From positions 2,914,001 to 2,978,000 of the forward strand of contig JAPFFF010000004.1 in assembly GCA_039105265.1 (NCBI GenBank): a stretch of DNA of 64,000 nt. Direction: 5' to 3'. The position numbers and the translations under genes were made by a program. Origin of the DNA: Tritrichomonas musculus. Taxonomy: Eukaryota; Parabasalia; Tritrichomonadida; Tritrichomonadidae. The notes beneath the pieces were generated by a model that saw only the letters and a list, made by a program, of their open reading frames with translations, did no database searches and was not told the origin of the DNA. This document shows, one piece after another, positions 1 through 13,600 of this stretch; within the stretch, counting starts at the first letter, position 1; every line of letters starts with the position of its first letter.

Positions 1-3000
1 AAGAATCGACGACATGGAAACTGTTGAATGATATCCTTGATGAAAACATTGACGATGATACATATTTAGAGTCAGAATCAGATATCGAGAATGAAAAGGA
101 AGAAGAAGAAAAGACGAGTCAAGAAAATCTTTTAGAAGAACGATTCGAAAATGAAATTCCTCAACTTATTCAATCCAAAGATGACGAAGAAGAACTTGTT
201 AAAAAGCAAACAACTGAAATATCAATTTTAGAAGAAGAACTCATCAAAGATGAAGAAGAGCGCGAACTTGAAAATAATGAAGAACATGAAAATAACATTG
301 AACAATATCGAGTTCCATCTGACATTCCAATTGACTTCACATTTCCAGATCAACCGAAATCATCATCATCACCATCGGACACACATAATTATGAATTTCT
401 TGAAGAGACGGAAGACATTTTCTTCGATGGAGTTAGCAGTAAACCAGAACTTCAACGAATTCAAATCTCAACAGAACGAAATCCATCATCGCCAGACAAC
501 GCATCACATTATATTGTTGAAGGTAGTCCTGAATGGAAAGAACTGAATGAACTTCTTAATCAATACATTGATATTGACGACGAATTATCAGAAGACGAAG
601 ACACCATTGAACAACTTGAAGGAGACAAAATAGCAGAAGAACTCGACTTTGCAAACAACAAAACTCTCGAAGATGAAGAAAAACTTGATGACATCATGAA
701 AAATAAAGATGAAGAAGAGCAACTTTATTCAATCAACCACATGGAAGAACAAAAAGAAAAAGAATTAAGTGAACTTGAAGAGACACAAGAATATTCTGAA
801 ATTATGGAAGATGAATCAGGAAAAGAACAAGAAACTAACCGAGAACTATATGAAGATCATTTATATGAAGACCAACCAATCCACAAATATGATTTCCTTG
901 AAGCAGAACCCTCAGAAAATATCTCAGATGAAAACATCCCAACTACAGAATTCAAACAAGAACAAACATCAGAAGGAATTCCAAATGAAATGAAAGACAT
1001 CAATGACCTTTTGAGTAGAGAATTCAATATTGAGAACTTCAATCCAATCCAATCCAAAGAAGAAGAAGAAGAGGAAAATGACCAAATAATTCAAGACAAA
1101 GAAACAGAAGAATTGACACAGAAGAAACAAGAACTTGAAGAAGAAATCATTGAAGAAAATGACAAATCTCTCAAAGAACTTGAAAGAGAACTTGAGTTAC
1201 TTGATGATGAAATCAAGAAAGATGAGGACATCTTTGAAGAATGGGCGAATGTTGGCAATAATGTTCATGCATGGTCTATTCCGATTGAAGAACCAACAAC
1301 ATTCGAAGACAAGATAGAAAATATCGATCAAAACAAATCGAATATTCAAAGTTATGAAACTCCAATTTATTCATCATTTGGCGAACCACTAAAAGAAACA
1401 TGGGAAGGAATCAATGATAAACATCTTTGTCCAACGAATGAACATTTGAAAGATCAAATAAGTCAACTGACAGATCAAGAACCAGATAACGTTTCATCCA
1501 GAGAAACCGAAAAAACATCATCGATTGAAGAATCGGAAACATGGAAACTATTAAATGAAAACATGAATAATGATGACATCTCTTCAATTCAAGAATCAGA
1601 GTCAGATATTGAGAACAATAAAGATTTAGAAGAAAAGACGAGTCAAGAAAATCTTTTAGAAGAACGATACGAAAATGAAATTCCTCAACTTATTCAATCC
1701 AAAGATGACGAAGAAGAAAATACGACCAAATTACTTGAAGAAGAGAACGAATCCGAAATCAAAGAACTGATTTCATCGAAAGATTTAGAAGAAACTCTTG
1801 TTTCACAACAAAGACAAGAACTTGAAAACGAAATTTCCGAACAACCGAAACACAAATATGAATTTCTTGAAACCGAATCGAACGATCGAGAAGAACAGGA
1901 AGATCAACCAACATCTCAACCACAAACACGTTCCATTTCAGACCTTGTTCAAGAAGTATCACAAGAACATCCAATTGAACCAGGGACATCCGAATGGAAA
2001 GAACTTAATCAAATATTAGAAGAAGAAATTGAAGAATACAAGATAGATGAACTGACTGAAGAAGATCTTGAAGACATATCTACCAACAAAAAAGAAGAAG
2101 AATATACAACACTACAACACCAAACAGAAGAAGAAATTCTTGAAGAGAATGACAAATCTCTCAAAGAACTTGAAAGAGAACTTGATTTACTTGATGATGA
2201 AATCAAGAAAGACGAAGACATCTCTGAAGAATGGGCGAATGTTGGCAATAATGTTCATGCATGGTCTATTCCGATTGAAGAACCAACTACACAAATCGAA
2301 ATCAACCCAATTGAACGAAGTATAAGTCAAGAATTACCGACATATTACAATCAAGAAACAATTCCAGAAGACACATGGTCAGGAATTTCAGATAAAATTC
2401 TTTGTCCTATTAACGACATCGACAAAGAAGATGAACGAACAACTCTTCCAAAATCCTCCATGATTTCATCGTCATCGGATGAAGACAACGAAAATAAAGA
2501 GTCCATACCAAAGATTGAAGAATCGACGACATGGAAACTATTGAATGATATCCTTGATGAAAACATTGACGATGATACATATTTAGAGTCAGAATCAGAT
2601 ATTGAGAATGGAAAGGAAGAAGAAGAAAAGACGAGTCAAGAAAATCTTTTAGAAGAACGATACGAAAATGAAATTCCTCAACTTATTCAATCCAAAGATG
2701 ACGAAGAAGAAAATACGACCAGATTACTTGAAGAAGAGAACGAATCCGAAATCAAAGAACTGATTTCATCGAAAGATTTAGAAGAAACTCTTGTTTCGCA
2801 ACAAAGACAAGAACTTGAAAACGAAATTTCCGAACAACCGAAACACAAATATGAATTTCTTGAAACCGAATCGAACGATCGAGAAGAACAGGAAGATCAA
2901 CCAACATCTCAACCACAAACACGTTCCATTTCAGACCTTGTTCAAGAAGTATCACAAGAACATCCAATTGAACCAGGGACATCCGAATGGAAAGAACTAA

Positions 3001-4683
3001 ACGACCATTTATCAAAAGAATTCAACATTTCAGAATACGGAGAAGGAGAAGAAGAAGAAAACGAAGTTCAAGCAAAGAACAAAGAGAAAGACGAAGAAGA
3101 AAAGGAAAGTTATAAACATAAGATCGAAGAACGAATTCTTGAAGAAAATGATAAATCTCTCAAAGAACTTGAAAGAGAACTTGATTTACTTGATGATGAA
3201 ATCAAGAAAGACGATGAAATCTCTGAAGAATGGTCAAACATTGGCAATAATGTTCATGCATGGTCTATTCCGATTGAAGAACCAACTACACAAATCGAAA
3301 TCAACCCAATTGAACGAAGTATAAGTCAAGAATTACCGACATATTACAATCAAGAAACAATTCCAGAAGACACATGGTCAGGAATTTCAGATAAAATTCT
3401 TTGTCCTATTAACGACATCGACAAAGAAGATGAACGAACAACTCTTCCAAAATCCTCCATGATTTCATCGTCATCGGATGAAGACAACGAAAATAAAGAG
3501 TCCATACCAAAGACTGAAGAATCGACGACATGGAAACGATTGAATGAAGAACTTCAAGATGACACAAATCCTTTTGAATTTACCGATAAAGAAGAATTTA
3601 CATCAAGTGTTCGTCATAATAATATTCAAGCCGAAGGTTCAGATAATCCAAATTACAATGATCACAATCTCAGACAATATGAAGAATATGAACTCAAAGA
3701 ACTCATTGAACCAGAAATCTCAAACGAAGACAAAACGATTCAAGATGAAGATCAAACAATAAAAGAAGAAGACAAAACGATTCAAGATGAAGATCAAACA
3801 ATTAAAGAAGAAGAACACAAATTTGAATTTCTTGAAGAGACCGAGTACTTCCTGTTGAATGACCATCCAAGCAAACCCGAATTCCAAAATATTAATTTTG
3901 GTCAAGAGTCAGACGGATATCATTACATTGAGACGGGAAGTGAAGAATGGAATGAGTTAAATCGATATCTTAATGAATCAATTGAACTTGAAGAAGAAAA
4001 TGAAGAAAAATTAATTTCTGACCAACCAGCACATAAATATGAATTTCAAGACAAAGACGATCAATATGAACCAAGAGAAGAAAAAGAACAAATATTACCA
4101 CCTGAACTTGAAACGATAGTAAAGAATGAAATTGAATGTGGAACACCAGCTTGGCACGATCTTAATGAACACTTGACAAGAGAATTCAACATTGATAATA
4201 TCACACCATTTTCAGGAGAAGACGACTACGAAATTTCTACCATTGAAGAAATTAAGTCAGAAGAAGAATCAGGAATCAAGAAACTAGAAACAGAAGAAGA
4301 AATCATTGAAGAAAATGATAAATCTCTCAAAGAACTTGAAAGAGAACTTGATTTACTTGATGATGAAATCAAGAAAGATGAGGACATCTCTGAAGAATGG
4401 GCGAACGTTGGCAATAATGTTCATGCATGGTCTATTCCGATTGAAGAACCAACTACACAAATCGAAATCAACCCAATTGAACGAAGTATAAGTCAAGAAT
4501 TACCAACATATTGCAATCAAGAAACAATTCCAGAAGACACATGGTCAGGAATTTCAGATAAAATTCTTTGTCCTATTAACGACATCGACAAAGAAGATGA
4601 ACGAACAACTCTTCCAAAATCCTCCATGATTTCATCGTCATCGGATGAAGACAACGAAAATAAAGAGTCCATACCAAAGACTG
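1..4683 (+). repeat. Tandem block copy 1 of the giant gene (period 4683 bp)
   Basis: Copy 1 of a 4683-bp (1561-codon) coding unit repeated directly at 4684-9366. The block is itself made of four roughly 1-kb submodules, each ending near the conserved peptide NNVHAWSIPIEE (around 1255, 2250, 3245 and 4415). The period is a multiple of three, so the duplication keeps the frame. The left limit is the window edge; the unit may begin earlier. Confidence 0.95.
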
Positions 4684-7600
4684 AAGAATCGACGACATGG
4701 AAACTGTTGAATGATATCCTTGATGAAAACATTGACGATGATACATATTTAGAGTCAGAATCAGATATCGAGAATGAAAAGGAAGAAGAAGAAAAGACGA
4801 GTCAAGAAAATCTTTTAGAAGAACGATTCGAAAATGAAATTCCTCAACTTATTCAATCCAAAGATGACGAAGAAGAACTTGTTAAAAAGCAAACAACTGA
4901 AATATCAATTTTAGAAGAAGAACTCATCAAAGATGAAGAAGAGCGCGAACTTGAAAATAATGAAGAACATGAAAATAACATTGAACAATATCGAGTTCCA
5001 TCTGACATTCCAATTGACTTCACATTTCCAGATCAACCGAAATCATCATCATCACCATCGGACACACATAATTATGAATTTCTTGAAGAGACGGAAGACA
5101 TTTTCTTCGATGGAGTTAGCAGTAAACCAGAACTTCAACGAATTCAAATCTCAACAGAACGAAATCCATCATCGCCAGACAACGCATCACATTATATTGT
5201 TGAAGGTAGTCCTGAATGGAAAGAACTGAATGAACTTCTTAATCAATACATTGATATTGACGACGAATTATCAGAAGACGAAGACACCATTGAACAACTT
5301 GAAGGAGACAAAATAGCAGAAGAACTCGACTTTGCAAACAACAAAACTCTCGAAGATGAAGAAAAACTTGATGACATCATGAAAAATAAAGATGAAGAAG
5401 AGCAACTTTATTCAATCAACCACATGGAAGAACAAAAAGAAAAAGAATTAAGTGAACTTGAAGAGACACAAGAATATTCTGAAATTATGGAAGATGAATC
5501 AGGAAAAGAACAAGAAACTAACCGAGAACTATATGAAGATCATTTATATGAAGACCAACCAATCCACAAATATGATTTCCTTGAAGCAGAACCCTCAGAA
5601 AATATCTCAGATGAAAACATCCCAACTACAGAATTCAAACAAGAACAAACATCAGAAGGAATTCCAAATGAAATGAAAGACATCAATGACCTTTTGAGTA
5701 GAGAATTCAATATTGAGAACTTCAATCCAATCCAATCCAAAGAAGAAGAAGAAGAGGAAAATGACCAAATAATTCAAGACAAAGAAACAGAAGAATTGAC
5801 ACAGAAGAAACAAGAACTTGAAGAAGAAATCATTGAAGAAAATGACAAATCTCTCAAAGAACTTGAAAGAGAACTTGAGTTACTTGATGATGAAATCAAG
5901 AAAGATGAGGACATCTTTGAAGAATGGGCGAATGTTGGCAATAATGTTCATGCATGGTCTATTCCGATTGAAGAACCAACAACATTCGAAGACAAGATAG
6001 AAAATATCGATCAAAACAAATCGAATATTCAAAGTTATGAAACTCCAATTTATTCATCATTTGGCGAACCACTAAAAGAAACATGGGAAGGAATCAATGA
6101 TAAACATCTTTGTCCAACGAATGAACATTTGAAAGATCAAATAAGTCAACTGACAGATCAAGAACCAGATAACGTTTCATCCAGAGAAACCGAAAAAACA
6201 TCATCGATTGAAGAATCGGAAACATGGAAACTATTAAATGAAAACATGAATAATGATGACATCTCTTCAATTCAAGAATCAGAGTCAGATATTGAGAACA
6301 ATAAAGATTTAGAAGAAAAGACGAGTCAAGAAAATCTTTTAGAAGAACGATACGAAAATGAAATTCCTCAACTTATTCAATCCAAAGATGACGAAGAAGA
6401 AAATACGACCAAATTACTTGAAGAAGAGAACGAATCCGAAATCAAAGAACTGATTTCATCGAAAGATTTAGAAGAAACTCTTGTTTCACAACAAAGACAA
6501 GAACTTGAAAACGAAATTTCCGAACAACCGAAACACAAATATGAATTTCTTGAAACCGAATCGAACGATCGAGAAGAACAGGAAGATCAACCAACATCTC
6601 AACCACAAACACGTTCCATTTCAGACCTTGTTCAAGAAGTATCACAAGAACATCCAATTGAACCAGGGACATCCGAATGGAAAGAACTTAATCAAATATT
6701 AGAAGAAGAAATTGAAGAATACAAGATAGATGAACTGACTGAAGAAGATCTTGAAGACATATCTACCAACAAAAAAGAAGAAGAATATACAACACTACAA
6801 CACCAAACAGAAGAAGAAATTCTTGAAGAGAATGACAAATCTCTCAAAGAACTTGAAAGAGAACTTGATTTACTTGATGATGAAATCAAGAAAGACGAAG
6901 ACATCTCTGAAGAATGGGCGAATGTTGGCAATAATGTTCATGCATGGTCTATTCCGATTGAAGAACCAACTACACAAATCGAAATCAACCCAATTGAACG
7001 AAGTATAAGTCAAGAATTACCGACATATTACAATCAAGAAACAATTCCAGAAGACACATGGTCAGGAATTTCAGATAAAATTCTTTGTCCTATTAACGAC
7101 ATCGACAAAGAAGATGAACGAACAACTCTTCCAAAATCCTCCATGATTTCATCGTCATCGGATGAAGACAACGAAAATAAAGAGTCCATACCAAAGATTG
7201 AAGAATCGACGACATGGAAACTATTGAATGATATCCTTGATGAAAACATTGACGATGATACATATTTAGAGTCAGAATCAGATATTGAGAATGGAAAGGA
7301 AGAAGAAGAAAAGACGAGTCAAGAAAATCTTTTAGAAGAACGATACGAAAATGAAATTCCTCAACTTATTCAATCCAAAGATGACGAAGAAGAAAATACG
7401 ACCAGATTACTTGAAGAAGAGAACGAATCCGAAATCAAAGAACTGATTTCATCGAAAGATTTAGAAGAAACTCTTGTTTCGCAACAAAGACAAGAACTTG
7501 AAAACGAAATTTCCGAACAACCGAAACACAAATATGAATTTCTTGAAACCGAATCGAACGATCGAGAAGAACAGGAAGATCAACCAACATCTCAACCACA

Positions 7601-10600
7601 AACACGTTCCATTTCAGACCTTGTTCAAGAAGTATCACAAGAACATCCAATTGAACCAGGGACATCCGAATGGAAAGAACTAAACGACCATTTATCAAAA
7701 GAATTCAACATTTCAGAATACGGAGAAGGAGAAGAAGAAGAAAACGAAGTTCAAGCAAAGAACAAAGAGAAAGACGAAGAAGAAAAGGAAAGTTATAAAC
7801 ATAAGATCGAAGAACGAATTCTTGAAGAAAATGACAAATCTCTCAAAGAACTTGAAAGAGAACTTGATTTACTTGATGATGAAATCAAGAAAGACGATGA
7901 AATCTCTGAAGAATGGTCAAACATTGGCAATAATGTTCATGCATGGTCTATTCCGATTGAAGAACCAACTACACAAATCGAAATCAACCCAATTGAACGA
8001 AGTATAAGTCAAGAATTACCGACATATTACAATCAAGAAACAATTCCAGAAGACACATGGTCAGGAATTTCAGATAAAATTCTTTGTCCTATTAACGACA
8101 TCGACAAAGAAGATGAACGAACAACTCTTCCAAAATCCTCCATGATTTCATCGTCATCGGATGAAGACAACGAAAATAAAGAGTCCATACCAAAGACTGA
8201 AGAATCGACGACATGGAAACGATTGAATGAAGAACTTCAAGATGACACAAATCCTTTTGAATTTACCGATAAAGAAGAATTTACATCAAGTGTTCGTCAT
8301 AATAATATTCAAGCCGAAGGTTCAGATAATCCAAATTACAATGATCACAATCTCAGACAATATGAAGAATATGAACTCAAAGAACTCATTGAACCAGAAA
8401 TCTCAAACGAAGACAAAACGATTCAAGATGAAGATCAAACAATAAAAGAAGAAGACAAAACGATTCAAGATGAAGATCAAACAATTAAAGAAGAAGAACA
8501 CAAATTTGAATTTCTTGAAGAGACCGAGTACTTCCTGTTGAATGACCATCCAAGCAAACCCGAATTCCAAAATATTAATTTTGGTCAAGAGTCAGACGGA
8601 TATCATTACATTGAGACGGGAAGTGAAGAATGGAATGAGTTAAATCGATATCTTAATGAATCAATTGAACTTGAAGAAGAAAATGAAGAAAAATTAATTT
8701 CTGACCAACCAGCACATAAATATGAATTTCAAGACAAAGACGATCAATATGAACCAAGAGAAGAAAAAGAACAAATATTACCACCTGAACTTGAAACGAT
8801 AGTAAAGAATGAAATTGAATGTGGAACACCAGCTTGGCACGATCTTAATGAACACTTGACAAGAGAATTCAACATTGATAATATCACACCATTTTCAGGA
8901 GAAGACGACTACGAAATTTCTACCATTGAAGAAATTAAGTCAGAAGAAGAATCAGGAATCAAGAAACTAGAAACAGAAGAAGAAATCATTGAAGAAAATG
9001 ATAAATCTCTCAAAGAACTTGAAAGAGAACTTGATTTACTTGATGATGAAATCAAGAAAGATGAGGACATCTCTGAAGAATGGGCGAACGTTGGCAATAA
9101 TGTTCATGCATGGTCTATTCCGATTGAAGAACCAACTACACAAATCGAAATCAACCCAATTGAACGAAGTATAAGTCAAGAATTACCGACATATTGCAAT
9201 CAAGAAACAATTCCAGAAGACACATGGTCAGGAATTTCAGATAAAATTCTTTGTCCTATTAACGACATCGACAAAGAAGATGAACGAACAACTCTTCCAA
9301 AATCCTCCATGATTTCATCGTCATCGGATGAAGACAACGAAAATAAAGAGTCCATACCAAAGATTGAAGAATCGACGACATGGAAACTATTGAATGATAT
9401 CCTTGATGAAAACATTGACGATGATACATATTTAGAGTCAGAATCAGATATTGAGAATGGAAAGGAAGAAGAAGAAAAGACGAGTCAAGAAAATCTTTTA
9501 GAAGAACGATACGAAAATGAAATTCCTCAACTTATTCAATCCAAAGATGACGAAGAAGAAAATACGACCAGATTACTTGAAGAAGAGAACGAATCCGAAA
9601 TCAAAGAACTGATTTCATCGAAAGATTTAGAAGAAACTCTTGTTTCGCAACAAAGACAAGAACTTGAAAACGAAATTTCCGAACAACCGAAACACAAATA
9701 TGAATTTCTTGAAACCGAATCGAACGATCGAGAAGAACAGGAAGATCAACCAACATCTCAACCACAAACACGTTCCATTTCAGACCTTGTTCAAGAAGTA
9801 TCACAAGAACATCCAATTGAACCAGGGACATCCGAATGGAAAGAACTAAACGACCATTTATCAAAAGAATTCAACATTTCAGAATACGGAGAAGGAGAAG
9901 AAGAAGAAAACGAAGTTCAAGCAAAGAACAAAGAGAAAGACGAAGAAGAAAAGGAAAGTTATAAACATAAGATCGAAGAACGAATTCTTGAAGAAAATGA
10001 CAAATCTCTCAAAGAACTTGAAAGAGAACTTGAGTTACTTGATGATGAAATCAAGAAAGACGATGAAATCTTTGAAGAATGGGCGAACGTCGGCAATAAT
10101 GTTCATGCATGGTCTATTCCGATTGAAGAGCTAACCACATCCGAAGACAAGATAGAAAATATCGATCAAAACAAATCGAATATTCAAAGTTATGAAACTC
10201 CAATTTATTCATCATTTGGCGAACCATTAAAAGAAACATGGGAAGGAATCAATGATAAACATCTTTGTCCAACGAATGAACATTTGAAAGATCAAATAAG
10301 TCAACTGACAGATCAAGAACCAGATAACGTTTCATCCAGGGAAACCGAAAAAACATCATCGATTGAAGAATCGGAAACATGGAAACTATTAAATGAAAAC
10401 ATGAATAATGATGACATCTCTTCAATTCAAGAATCAGAGTCAGATATTGAGAACAATAAAGATTTAGAAGAAAAGACGAGTCAAGAAAATCTTTTAGAAG
10501 AACGAGAAGAAGAAACAGTTTCCAGACTCATTAACGATAAAAATAAAGAAGAACAAGATACAAACAAATCTCAAGAAGAAGAGAAAGAAGCAGAAATTGA

Positions 10601-13600
10601 AGAATTATTCTCATCTAAAAACGACGAAGAAATTCTTGTTAAAGCTCAAATATACGAAATTGATATTTCAGAAGAAGAACGAATTAAAGATGAAGAAGAT
10701 TCACTACTTGACCAAAACGAAGGATATGAAAAGACGGTTGAATCATATAGTATTCCAGATGACATTCAATTTGAATATCCATTGTCTGACAGAATCAAGC
10801 CAGAATTGACTTCAGCACACAACTATGACTTCCTTGAAGAGACAGAAGATTTATCATTCTTTAATAATAATGAAAACTTGGCGCCAGAACTTCAACAATT
10901 GCAAGGTAATTTCATTCCAACAAGGAAAATCAATGAACAGGAAAAATTTGAAGAAAATCCAGAACAATATCAAATTCAAGTAGGCAGCCCAGAGTGGAAC
11001 CATTTAAATGATCTTCTTAACGATGAATTTGACATTTCCGACAATCTCACTGATGAAGATATTGAAAGAATCGAGAATGACAAGAATGACGAAGATAAAG
11101 AATACACGACAAACAAGGAAGAAGAAAATGACGATGAAATCAATAATCTCGAAAATATCGTTGAACAAGAAAAGGTATCAACACAAGCATTACTTGATAA
11201 TGAGAGAGAAGAAGAAAATGAAGAAATAAGACAAGAAAAAGATGATGAAGAAAGGCTTCTGAAAGAACATCAAGAAGAGATTCGAATTGAACATGAAGAA
11301 AACATCAAGAACAATGAAGAATCACAACAACCGGAGAAAGAATCATATGAAGATATTGTTAATTCGAACGAAGTTCCAAATCAAATTGATATTGATTATT
11401 CGATCTCAGAACGAAAAGTTTATCCAGGAATCTCAGCACACAACTTTGACTTCCTTGAAGAGACAGAAGATTTATCATTCTTTAATAATAATGAAAACTT
11501 GGCACCAGAACTTCAACAATTGCAAGGTAATTTCGTTCCAACAAGGAAAATCAATGAACAAGAGAAATTTGAAGAAAATCCAGAACAATATCAAATTCAA
11601 GTAGGCAGCCCAGAGTGGAACCATTTAAATGATCTTCTTAACGATGAATTTGACATTTCCGACAATCTCACTGATGAAGATATTGAAAGAATCGAGAATG
11701 ACAAGAATGACGAAGATAAAGAATACACGACAAACAAGGAAGAAGAAAATGACGATGAAACGAGAAAACTTGAAAATATTATTGACGAAGAAAAAGAATC
11801 AACTCAAACACTACTTGATGAAGAGCGAGAAGATGAAAATGAAGAAATAAGACAATCAAAGGATTTAGAAGAAAGACTTCTGAAAGAACATCAAGAAGAA
11901 ATTCGAATTGAACATGAAGAAAACATCAAGAACAATGAAGAATCGCAACAACCAGAGAATGAAACATATGAAAACATCATCAATTCGAACGAAATTCCAG
12001 AAACGGTTGATCTTGATCTTGATCTTGATTATTCGATCTCAGAACGAAAAGTTTATCCAGGAATCACCGCACACAACTTTGACTTCCTTGAAGAGACGGA
12101 TGAAATGACATTTGTCAACTATAGAACTAATCTTGCACCAGAACTTCAAGAACTTGAAAACATTGCATGTACACGCTCAGTTAATCTTGAAGAACATGAT
12201 CCTAATGATATTCTTGAGCACATCATCACCACAGGTGATGATGAATGGAAAGAAATGAACGACCTTCTGAATGATGAATTTGATCTTGAATCATATGAAG
12301 ATGAAGAAACTATTGAAGAAATTGAGAACGATAAGAATGACGAAGATAGAGAATATTCAGCAAACAAAGAAGAAGAAAACGAAGATGAAATGAGGAAACT
12401 TGAAAATATTATTGACGAAGAAAAAGAATCGACTCAAACACTACTTGTTGAAGAGCAAGAAGACGAAAATGAAGAAATAATGCAATCAAAAGATGATGAA
12501 GAAAGACTTCTGAAAGAACATCAAGAAGAAATTCGAATTGAACATGAAGAAAACATCAAGAACAATGAAGAATCACAACAACTAGATAATAAGTCATATG
12601 AGGATATTGTTAATTCGAATGAAATTCCAGATTCTATTTCCATTGAGTATTCTATCTCAGGACAAAACACGGCACAAGAAACATCAGGACACTACCATGA
12701 ATTCATTGAAGAAACAGAAGACATGAGATTCTTTAATGATGAAATGAGTCATCTTGCAGAACTTTGTGAACTTGAAGATATTCCACTAACACGAGCAATA
12801 AATGAAGAAGATAATGAACCAAATGAAAGAAAAGAATCGTATCGAATTGAAGAAGGCAGTGAAGCATGGGAAGATCTCAACAAACTTTTGAATGATGAAA
12901 TTGATATTTGTCTATACATTTCGGATGAATATGTTGAAGAACTTGAGAATGATAAAGAATCGGAAGAACAAGATTTCAATATTAATAAAGAAGAAGAATA
13001 TGAGGATGATATCAATGACATTGAGAAAGAAATTGAATATGAATATGATAATACGGAAGAATATCTTAAAGAAGAGCAAGAAAGAGAAATCGAAGAAGTT
13101 GCTCAAACGAAAGAAGAAGAAGAAGGAACACTATATAAACACAAACTTCAAGAAATCGAAGAAATGAATGATGAAGAACAAGAACGTGAAAAGAGACGAA
13201 AGAAAGAACTTAAAGATGAATTGACCGAGTCGACTAAGAATCAAGAAGAAGACGACCTTTCAAATCTTTTATTAGAAGAAAAGAAAGAAGACGAAATGAA
13301 CGACACGAATACACATCTTTCAGAAGAAATTGAAGACGAAACCGAAGAACTTATTCAAAATAAAGATTTTGAAGAAGAACTTTTGAAGACATATCAAGAA
13401 GAAATTCGAATTGAACATGAAGAAAACATCAAGGACAACGAAGAATCACAACAACAAGAGAATGAAACATATGAAGATATTGTTAATTCGAATGAAATTC
13501 CAGATTCCATTTCCATTGAGTATTCTATCTCAGGACAAAGCGTCACACAAGAAACATCAGAACACCCTCATGAATTCCTTGAAGAAACAGATGACATGAA

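Noticed and set aside
24-26. TTG at 24 as a start codon of the giant gene
   Set aside because: The frame is open further left and continues conserved repeat sequence, so the gene begins outside the window.
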